A DNA stretch of 7,043 nucleotides from positions 1 to 7,043 of the forward strand of contig JACRBK010000279.1 in NCBI GenBank assembly GCA_016234525.1. The letters are read 5' to 3'. The translations under genes and the position numbers were made by a program. Source of the stretch: Chloroflexota bacterium. Lineage in GTDB: Bacteria > Chloroflexota > Anaerolineae > Aggregatilineales > Aggregatilineaceae. The notes beneath the pieces were generated by a model. The model was not told where the DNA came from. It did not search any database and was given only the letters and a program-made list of their open reading frames with translations. Positions 1 through 5,482 of this stretch are shown in pieces (within the stretch, counting starts at the first letter, position 1; every line of letters begins with the position of its first letter).

Positions 1-1
1 A

Positions 2-505
2 ATGATGGAGGCCGATGGCATGGTCCAGGGCGCAGGAGCAGTGCCGGAGGATCAACAAACGTTCGCTATGGATGCCGCCAGTGCAGGTGAGCCAGAGGTT
101 GCTCCAATGCAGCCGGTTCCTGCCCCCCCCGTCCAGGCAACACAGCCCGAAAATGCCGCTGAAGCCATGCGCGAACATGATGAACAATCTGGCCTGCCAA
201 CGGGTGAACAACCTGACGGTCGAATTGACAATGAAGCCAGCGTTACACCCGAAAATCAAACTACCGAAACGATCCCGTTGTCGCCTGAAGCGGCTGATAT
301 GGTGACCGTGCCGACCGTCTCAACAGCAGCAGAGGTCGCGCAAGAACCACCTGGAAGCACTGAGACGCAGCCACAGTCTCAACGCCAGGCAAAACAACCG
401 GATCAGGGGCAAAATAACTGGTGGTTAGTCGGTGCTGGTCTACTGATGCTGTTCGTCTCTATCGCGGTATTCCTGATCGGACGCAAAAAGGCCCGTAGCG
501 CATGA
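2..505 (+). CDS. Low-complexity protein with C-terminal membrane anchor, 3' part of gene
   Basis: The reading frame is open from the left edge, and the first ATG lies one base inside the window, so no ribosome site can be judged. The gene most likely begins upstream. The visible 167 residues have two parts. Residues 1-138 are hydrophilic, rich in Pro, Gln, Glu, Ala and Thr, contain no cysteine and have no recognisable domain, so they look disordered. Residues 140-160 form one strongly hydrophobic helix (starting WWLVGAGLLML), followed by the basic tail RKKARSA. By the positive-inside rule this suggests a C-terminal anchor with the long stretch outside the cell and the tail in the cytoplasm. 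No LPXTG sorting motif precedes the helix. The stop overlaps the next gene as ATGA, suggesting translational coupling. Any functional domain would lie upstream of the window, and I do not recognise the family. Confidence 0.72.
   Translation: MMEADGMVQGAGAVPEDQQTFAMDAASAGEPEVAPMQPVPAPPVQATQPENAAEAMREHDEQSGLPTGEQPDGRIDNEASVTPENQTTETIPLSPEAADMVTVPTVSTAAEVAQEPPGSTETQPQSQRQAKQPDQGQNNWWLVGAGLLMLFVSIAVFLIGRKKARSA
123..130 (+). repeat. C8 homopolymer tract inside the anchored-protein gene
   Basis: Eight consecutive C bases fall in a Pro-Ala-Pro-Pro-Val stretch of the low-complexity region. Loss of one C would move translation into the frame that closes at TGA 303-305, before the membrane helix. It may simply reflect proline codons in a GC-rich gene. 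Confidence 0.6.
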
Positions 506-1014
506 AACCGCCGGTCAACTTTTGCCAGGTATGCGGCCATGCCATGATCGATCAATGGACCTTTGGCAAACAACGCCGGATCTGCCCGGCGTGTGGTTTT
601 GTTCACTTCGAAGACCCTAAAGTAGCGGCGGTGACCCTGGTGGAGGATCAGCGCCGAATACTGCTGGTTCGCCGCCGGATGAACCCTGGACGGGGGTTGT
701 GGAGTCTGCCCGGCGGCTTTGTGGATTATGGCGAAGACCCACGCGAAGCCGCGGTCCGCGAGGTGTTGGAAGAAACCGGGTTGATCGTCCAACTTACCGG
801 ACTGATCGACATTCTAGGCGGCGCCCAACAAACCGGTAACGCGACCATCGTGATCACCTACAGCGCTACCGTCGTGAGTGGAGCGGCTGCGCCTCAAGAC
901 GATACTGACGCAATTTTGTGGTATTCCGCTGTCGACTCCCTGCCCGATCTGGCTTTTGAAAGCACACATGCACTGTTAACCCGTTGGATCGAAGACCAGC
1001 GTCACAGCACATGA
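502..1014 (+). CDS. Zinc-ribbon Nudix hydrolase
   Basis: This 170-residue protein is predicted to hydrolyse a nucleoside diphosphate linked to another group (for example NDP-sugars, ADP-ribose, NADH or oxidised nucleotides) in the cytoplasm. An N-terminal zinc ribbon has the cysteine pairs C8/C11 and C28/C31, as in the N-terminal zinc domain seen in several Nudix proteins. The Nudix domain starts near residue 40. Its signature GX5EX7REUXEEXGU is complete at residues 72-94, with G72, E78, R86, E87, E90, E91 and G93, so metal-binding and catalytic residues are intact. The SQPWPFPxS element that marks NADH pyrophosphatase NudC is not seen after the box, so NudC is unlikely and the substrate is unknown. 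The ATG overlaps the stop of the upstream gene by 4 bases. No strong Shine-Dalgarno precedes it, which fits translational coupling. Confidence 0.93.
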   Translation: MKPPVNFCQVCGHAMIDQWTFGKQRRICPACGFVHFEDPKVAAVTLVEDQRRILLVRRRMNPGRGLWSLPGGFVDYGEDPREAAVREVLEETGLIVQLTGLIDILGGAQQTGNATIVITYSATVVSGAAAPQDDTDAILWYSAVDSLPDLAFESTHALLTRWIEDQRHST

Positions 1015-1058
1015 GCGTTCCTCTAGACCTGTATTTCAGCCCGTGAGCGCCTTTCTAG
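1012..1058. repeat. Imperfect short direct repeat between convergent genes
   Basis: Two 15-base copies (1012-1026 and 1044-1058) both begin TGAGCG and end TCTAG, with 11 of 15 positions identical. The first holds the Nudix stop and the second the SDR stop. The 40-base gap between the convergent genes otherwise shows no stable hairpin with a T-tract, so no terminator is called. Chance similarity is quite possible. Confidence 0.25.
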
Positions 1059-1954
1059 CGAATTTTGCTCATCGTAGCGATCCATTCCGGCGTCAGCCAC
1101 AGCCGCCAGTATAACCAGACCAGGAACGGCACATAACGTTCAGTCATGATTCCGATCCACGAGAACAGGCCCCCCAAAATAACCTCGTGTTGGCCGCGCA
1201 CCAACCCTAGCACGGCCCGTTCAGCGGCGTCATCCGGGTGTTCGATATGATACCCGTAGCGCTCTAGCAGGTCTTCGACTTCGACCGGGATCATCTCAGT
1301 ATGAGTCCACCCTGGCAGCACCAGCGTGACATAGACGCCAGTTTTCGCCAATTCGCGGCGCAGCGCATCGCTAAAACCAGACAGTCCATATTTGCTGGCA
1401 ACATAGGGGGCAAAAGTAGGCATCGCCGTGCGCCCCAGGCCAGAACCCACATTCATAATATAACCCTGGTGATTTGCCAGCATGTGCGGCAGTACCAATT
1501 GAGTTAAGCGGATCACTGCGCCCAGATTCACTGCGAGAATCTGTTCAATTCGATCCGGCGGCTGATCTTGCAGCAGGCCGCCACACATCAACCCAGCATT
1601 ATTGACCAGAATATCGATCTGCCCGAAGGTTTCCAGCGTGCGCTGAACCACGTGTTGTAGCTGTGTATCGTCGGTGACATCGGCGGGAATGACCAGGACA
1701 TCGGATATATATGGTTCGATTTCGCGCCGAACGGCTTCCAGGCGATCCGCACGCCGGGCCACTAAGACCACTTTGGCTGCGCGCCGGGCAAATGCAAACG
1801 CCAACGCCCGTCCAATCCCGGACGATGCGCCGGTAATAATCACCACTTTTTCGTTCAGGACCAATGTCGAATGCCTGGGGCGGAAATAACGCAGCAGCCA
1901 ATAGACCGCACCGCCGAACGCACTCCCCCACAGCACAGGGCGTAATAATCGCAT
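1055..1954 (-). CDS. Short-chain dehydrogenase/reductase (SDR), probably membrane-associated
   Basis: This is a 299-residue classical SDR, an NAD(P)-dependent oxidoreductase. The Rossmann cofactor motif TGASSGIG is at residues 41-48 and NNAG at 118-121. The active site is complete: N143, S171, Y184 and K188 (YVASK). The pair R67-R68 at the end of the second strand favours NADP(H) over NAD(H). The core is preceded by about 35 extra residues with a hydrophobic stretch near 6-22. It is followed by a hydrophobic C-terminal region (about 258-287) rich in Trp, Leu and Ile, so the enzyme probably sits on or in the membrane and may act on a lipid-like substrate (inference). Retinol-dehydrogenase-like and 3-ketosphinganine-reductase-like SDRs share such a layout, but no specific substrate can be assigned. 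Its ATG overlaps the methyltransferase stop as TAATG, with a good Shine-Dalgarno just upstream. Confidence 0.93.
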   Translation of the reverse strand: MRLLRPVLWGSAFGGAVYWLLRYFRPRHSTLVLNEKVVIITGASSGIGRALAFAFARRAAKVVLVARRADRLEAVRREIEPYISDVLVIPADVTDDTQLQHVVQRTLETFGQIDILVNNAGLMCGGLLQDQPPDRIEQILAVNLGAVIRLTQLVLPHMLANHQGYIMNVGSGLGRTAMPTFAPYVASKYGLSGFSDALRRELAKTGVYVTLVLPGWTHTEMIPVEVEDLLERYGYHIEHPDDAAERAVLGLVRGQHEVILGGLFSWIGIMTERYVPFLVWLYWRLWLTPEWIATMSKIR

Positions 1955-2760
1955 TATGGTTTCTCCTGAAGGTTGTGTTCTTTTCGCGCAACCACAATCT
2001 GATTTACGCCCATCGTCAGCGGCGTAAACATCGTCTGGGTCATCACCTGGAACAACGCCGGGATGCCCAATGCTCCGAACTGCACAATCTTAGGAATGAC
2101 CGGGAAATAGGGAACATCCCACAGACCGTCCCCGCAGTGGCGGAGAACCTTGAATCCGGCAGCTTCACACCATGCGCGCCACTGGCGCGGCGGTTGCACA
2201 TTGATATGGGTGGGGTCTTTGCCAATCGCGTCGGTATGGGGGTCTTTAAAACGGCGCAGACTGTACCCTGGGTTAGGAGTCGCAAATAGAAACAACCCGC
2301 CCGGTTTTAAGATACGATTCACCTGCCGGATCGCGTGGGCGGGATCGGGTAGATGTTCGACCAGATGCAGCGCCACTACTACCGCGAACTCGCCGTCCGC
2401 AAAGGAGGAAAGATCATCGGCGCTCATCACCAACCCGGCAGCGCGGGGCGCGTTTCGTTTGATCTGCTCAACACTGTAATCGGCGATGTCGATCCCGACA
2501 CATTCAAAATCATCTTGCAGCAGGCCCAACAAATGACCTAACCCGGCTCCCAATTCCAGCAGTTTACCCCCCCCTGGGGGGGCATAACGCCGGGCCAGCG
2601 CCGCGTAATAACGCCGGGCGAACCAGTACATGCTGAACCGCCCCAACGGACGGTCGGCATAGTTATAACTCTCGAAATATTTCTGGCCGTACTCATCCAG
2701 AGGGACCACTGGCGCAGCGGCGGGTGGGTTGGTTTCGGAAGGTGGATTATTGCTGCTCAT
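1954..2760 (-). CDS. Class I SAM-dependent methyltransferase (Methyltransf_11/UbiE-like fold)
   Basis: This 268-residue protein should transfer a methyl group from S-adenosylmethionine. Motif I, LELGAGLGHLL, is at 68-78 and forms the SAM-binding glycine loop. D91 ends the second strand (CVGIDIA) and should bind the ribose. HLVEHLPDP at 132-140 and LKPGG at 151-155 are the usual post-motif elements of the Methyltransf_11/25 type. The first 20 residues are Pro/Asn-rich and probably disordered. The C-terminal part (about 215-255) is unusually hydrophobic and may bind a lipid or touch the membrane. The acceptor is unknown; neighbouring glycosyltransferase and SDR genes suggest a glycan or lipid (inference). 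The ATG has only a weak purine-rich (GAGAG) site upstream. The 72-base gap after the glycosyltransferase shows no clear terminator or promoter. The gene contains a striking C7-A-G8 tract before motif I. Confidence 0.92.
   Translation of the reverse strand: MSSNNPPSETNPPAAAPVVPLDEYGQKYFESYNYADRPLGRFSMYWFARRYYAALARRYAPPGGGKLLELGAGLGHLLGLLQDDFECVGIDIADYSVEQIKRNAPRAAGLVMSADDLSSFADGEFAVVVALHLVEHLPDPAHAIRQVNRILKPGGLFLFATPNPGYSLRRFKDPHTDAIGKDPTHINVQPPRQWRAWCEAAGFKVLRHCGDGLWDVPYFPVIPKIVQFGALGIPALFQVMTQTMFTPLTMGVNQIVVARKEHNLQEKP
1963..1967 (-). promoter_or_regulatory. Ribosome binding site of the SDR gene, inside the methyltransferase end
   Basis: The minus strand reads AGGAG eight bases before the SDR ATG. 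It lies within the last codons of the methyltransferase (Gln-Glu-Lys-Pro). This fixes the SDR start and shows the two genes are made from one message. Confidence 0.75.
2567..2582 (-). repeat. C7-A-G8 homopolymer tract in the methyltransferase gene
   Basis: On the coding (minus) strand, seven C, one A and eight G follow each other, encoding Pro-Pro-Gly-Gly-Gly at residues 61-65, immediately before SAM motif I. The G8 run is followed by TAAA. One added G creates TAA directly after the run. One lost G gives a frame that meets TAG about ten codons later. The tract is therefore a hotspot for slippage with an on/off outcome, and also for sequencing error. Confidence 0.8.
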
Positions 2761-2832
2761 GCACTCTATCTCTCTTTGGGAAAGCCATCTACAGACATTA
2801 CACCGCCTGAGCGAAATACCTCACTGGCGCGG

Positions 2833-4416
2833 TCAATAAACACAGTGATAGATCATACACTTCTTGATGCCGATCACAATCTCACAATGTTCAGCCACGA
2901 ACGTATAGATTGGCGATAGATCGGGCACATGATCGTTCTTCCCGCCCAGCTTGCGCCACAAGGGATGAAAAGCCGGATTGAGGGGAGGAATCCAGGTCAC
3001 ATTGTTAATAGTGGTATCTACAATCAGCACAGGCTGATGAGTCTCCAGGTCGTGTACAAAATCGTTGATACGTTTCGAATCGGCATATCCCCAGGTAACC
3101 AGTGGGTGGCTATAATAGTAGCGAGATGGCGCAGCCCTTTTAGAGACGAAATTTATATCGTTGGCCGTTCCCCAAGTTAACACGGTATCACCGGGTGAGG
3201 TATGGGCTTTAACATAATTCGTTGCCGGAAACAGTTTGGCCGGTCCAAAAAGGTTTCCACCCGTGTCAAGAATCGTCGAAAAGCTGTTCATCGCCAGGGG
3301 AACGAACAACAAGGCCACAACATATCCCCACACGCCGCGCACACTCCACTTTCGTAGATAAGGCGACCAGTTATATTTTTCCCACGCAGCCAGCCCCATC
3401 ATCGCCAAGGCTAAAAAAGCCGGCAGCGGTGTCATATAATAGTGCGTATAACCTCGCGTCGCGATATTTGTCAACAAAAAATCCGCCGCGCAAGTCAGCG
3501 CGATCCAGACCGATAGAGTCTTGTCTGGCGCGACGCGAATGGAAATGATGCCGAACACCGCCAGAAAAAACAGCGGCATATACATCTCTTTGATCACTCT
3601 GGCAAAGCGCAGAGAAGAAATAATGCTGGACAGGGAGGCTGAATCAAGAACATAATAACGATTGAAGGTGATCAACGCATCGAACATCTCATCCAGTGCA
3701 CCGCACGACCACATCCCCAGCACTAACGACAGGAGGACAAAACTCGCCCCGGCGGCGGCCACGATCCAATAATTACGAAGCTGCCAGACCCGCGAAAAAC
3801 GACCCGTCAGCCCTATCGATGGGATGAAGACCAGGATCACTCCAACACTGGTCGGCTTTGCCAACAACGCGGCGGCGGCTGACATACCCGCCCACCACGC
3901 CCAATGGTAACGAGAAGTACGCAGCATCCGATATCCAGTGAGCAGACAGATCAGTTGAAAAGGTAAGGCATAAAGCTCCGGGGTATGCATTTCCATCCAG
4001 GTAGGATGGCACAGCAGCAGCACCAGGGCTACTGCGCCGCACTGCGCTACTCGCCGCGAAAGATTCAGGTCCATCAGCACCCGATAGAACAACAGGCCGG
4101 TTACAAAAACGGTGATAGCCCGCAGCCACCAGATCGCCCAATGCGATTCACCGAACACCATAAGGGCCAAGGCGCTCAGATAAAAGGTGACCGGCGGCTT
4201 GTGGTCCCAGACATCACGATAAGGTACCCCACCCTGCTGAAGCACCTGACCGAAATAGATATAAGCCGCTTCATCCGAATTCAGAAATAACACGGCTGGC
4301 GAAAAAACCAATGATGCTAAAAAAGTAAGGATGAGTAATCCCCATACCCACCGAGATGGGCAAAATTCTCGAATCAGCCGTGATGTTTTCGGAATCCCCT
4401 CGGAATAAACTGTCAT
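2833..4416 (-). CDS. GT39/ArnT-like polytopic membrane glycosyltransferase
   Basis: This integral membrane protein of about 527 residues resembles the PMT/ArnT class (GT39, GT-C fold), which transfers sugars from polyprenyl-phosphate donors on the outer face of the membrane. After a short basic cytoplasmic N-terminus and a first helix (about 23-45) comes NSDEAAY with the acidic pair D48-E49. A second acidic site, DVWDHKPP (D69, D71), follows in the first external loop. This layout is typical of the family's metal/catalytic loop. About ten more hydrophobic segments follow, up to about residue 377. The last 140 residues form a soluble C-terminal domain. The donor and acceptor cannot be told. 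The frame allows a GTG start at 4440 (535 residues). I prefer the ATG at 4416 because it lies about 36 bases beyond the predicted transcription start, but neither codon has a strong Shine-Dalgarno. It is first in a likely unit with the methyltransferase and SDR. Confidence 0.85.
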   Translation of the reverse strand: MTVYSEGIPKTSRLIREFCPSRWVWGLLILTFLASLVFSPAVLFLNSDEAAYIYFGQVLQQGGVPYRDVWDHKPPVTFYLSALALMVFGESHWAIWWLRAITVFVTGLLFYRVLMDLNLSRRVAQCGAVALVLLLCHPTWMEMHTPELYALPFQLICLLTGYRMLRTSRYHWAWWAGMSAAAALLAKPTSVGVILVFIPSIGLTGRFSRVWQLRNYWIVAAAGASFVLLSLVLGMWSCGALDEMFDALITFNRYYVLDSASLSSIISSLRFARVIKEMYMPLFFLAVFGIISIRVAPDKTLSVWIALTCAADFLLTNIATRGYTHYYMTPLPAFLALAMMGLAAWEKYNWSPYLRKWSVRGVWGYVVALLFVPLAMNSFSTILDTGGNLFGPAKLFPATNYVKAHTSPGDTVLTWGTANDINFVSKRAAPSRYYYSHPLVTWGYADSKRINDFVHDLETHQPVLIVDTTINNVTWIPPLNPAFHPLWRKLGGKNDHVPDLSPIYTFVAEHCEIVIGIKKCMIYHCVY

Positions 4417-4458
4417 CCCACATCCATTCAGATCAACCACCCGCCAAACAACCCGGCG

Positions 4459-4487
4459 ATTTTAATATCGGGCCGCTCGTTGGGCAA
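4459..4487 (-). promoter_or_regulatory. Candidate sigma70-type promoter of the glycosyltransferase unit
   Basis: The minus strand carries TTGCCC (4487-4482, 4 of 6 matches to the -35 consensus), a 17-base spacer, and TAAAAT (4464-4459, 5 of 6 matches to the -10 consensus). It lies just after the terminator of the preceding unit. Transcription would start near 4452. The call rests on consensus matching only. Confidence 0.4.
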
Positions 4488-4491
4488 ATAG

Positions 4492-4520
4492 AAAACAAAA
4501 AAAGCAGCCTGATGGCTGCA
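4492..4520 (-). terminator. Rho-independent terminator after the nuoN-GNAT unit
   Basis: On the minus strand, GCAGCC (4519-4514), loop ATCA and GGCTGC (4509-4504) form a perfect 6-bp GC-rich stem with a 4-base loop. Seven T (4503-4497), a G and four more T follow. It starts about 40 bases after the GNAT stop. An A-tract before the stem gives only four T on the + strand, so it is mainly a minus-strand terminator. Confidence 0.85.
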
Positions 4521-4558
4521 TTTTAGGAGGCACAAAATCTAGACAACACTCAGTCTTT

Positions 4559-5476
4559 TCACAAGGTCCGGGTAAACCACAACGTCCGCGATTCAAGACG
4601 AAAGCCTACCGATTCGGCGGTGCGCTGCATGGCGATATTTTCGCTGCTTGTGCCGGTGCGTGCGTTCTCAACACCGCGATCCTTCAGCCGCCGCAGCCCT
4701 TCGAGCAGCAGCGCCCGCGACAACCCCTGCCGCTGGTAAGCTGGATGGGTCGCCATTGGATCGGCATGTCCATCGTTGCGCCCGGCCAATTCATTTTCTT
4801 CGGGGCTGATGTAACAAAAACAGTAGGCTGCTAAGGTACCATCTGGCGCAACAGCAACCAGATCGAGCGCGGGATCATAGTTGGGCACACGAGTCATCGA
4901 ATGGCGGTAATCTACCGTCATCCACTCAGTTCCCCAGGCCGCGCGATGCAGACTCACCCAGGCTTCGGCTTCGTGTTCGCCTTCAATAGAACGGATCGTG
5001 AACCCCGGCGGAAGCGCTGGTGCAGCAATCGGTTCATTCAGTGGGCGAACGAAATGCAAACCACAGTCCGGCTGCCGCACAAAGCCAAACCGCTCCAACA
5101 ACGCGATCTGATCAGGATCATCATCGCGGCAGTTCATATCGAGCGCCAAGGTTTCATCAGGCGGACATTCAAAACGGCGGGCCGCTTGTTCGGCCCACCG
5201 CATAATATGTTCTTCGATCTCAAGGTGATCTTCGCCCAACGCAGCTTCAAACGACAGGTTAGGCACATCGAGGATCGCATAAGCACGCAGCCGCCCGGCT
5301 TCGTCATGCCACAGATGAGTCTGAGCCTGAAAACTGGACGTAGCGAGCATCTCACGCAAATCAACGACGCTCGGATAATCCATCATATGGTCTCCAGGTC
5401 GCGACTGCTGGACTAATCCTAGAATCGCCTCAAAATCATCCGGCCCGGCATAAGGACGGTAAACCAATGAAGTCAC
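4559..5476 (-). CDS. Tandem GNAT-family N-acetyltransferase
   Basis: The 305-residue protein holds two GNAT folds, a duplication also known from mycothiol synthase MshD and related enzymes. GNAT enzymes move an acyl group from acetyl-CoA to an amine. The N-terminal half (about 1-145) looks degenerate: it has YRPYAGPDDFEAIL-type starts and a final LLERFGFV strand, but no clear CoA loop. The C-terminal half (about 158-305) has the acetyl-CoA motif A at 243-256 (THPAYQRQGLSRAL, with the Q/R-x-x-G-x-x pattern around R249-G251). It is followed by the usual NxxAMxxxExxGF element at 280-292. The second half is thus the likely catalytic domain, and the first may be structural. The substrate is unknown. 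The start is GTG, supported by GGAAGG nine bases upstream, overlapping the end of nuoN. Only 6 bases separate it from nuoN, so the two are co-transcribed, and a terminator follows. Confidence 0.9.
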   Translation of the reverse strand: MTSLVYRPYAGPDDFEAILGLVQQSRPGDHMMDYPSVVDLREMLATSSFQAQTHLWHDEAGRLRAYAILDVPNLSFEAALGEDHLEIEEHIMRWAEQAARRFECPPDETLALDMNCRDDDPDQIALLERFGFVRQPDCGLHFVRPLNEPIAAPALPPGFTIRSIEGEHEAEAWVSLHRAAWGTEWMTVDYRHSMTRVPNYDPALDLVAVAPDGTLAAYCFCYISPEENELAGRNDGHADPMATHPAYQRQGLSRALLLEGLRRLKDRGVENARTGTSSENIAMQRTAESVGFRLESRTLWFTRTL

Positions 5477-5482
5477 AACCGC

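Noticed and set aside
194..208. LPTGE-like residues in the anchored protein, resembling a sortase signal
   Set aside because: The spacing is not LPXTG, and it lies some 70 residues before the membrane helix, not directly in front of it.
403..792. A 129-codon minus-strand frame across the anchored-protein/Nudix junction
   Set aside because: It lies antisense to the complete Nudix box and shows no domain or convincing start site.
1015..1054. Bidirectional terminator expected between the convergent Nudix and SDR genes
   Set aside because: No stable stem-loop with a T-run is visible; only an imperfect direct repeat is present.
1599..1997. Alternative minus-strand frame spanning the methyltransferase/SDR junction
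   Set aside because: It overlaps the SDR cofactor domain in another frame and has no recognisable motifs; the SDR and methyltransferase frames are intact and explain the region.
2761..2832. Possible promoter or terminator in the 72-base gap before the methyltransferase
   Set aside because: No GC-rich hairpin with a T-tract, and only poor -10/-35 matches on the minus strand.
4452..4472. Interrupted palindrome around the candidate -10 box, as a possible operator
   Set aside because: Only four contiguous pairs (CGAT/ATCG) with a bulge; too weak to call a regulator site.
4901..5416. A 171-codon open frame on the + strand across the GNAT gene
   Set aside because: It is antisense to a gene with clear family motifs and its product has no recognisable domain; it reflects codon bias of the real gene.
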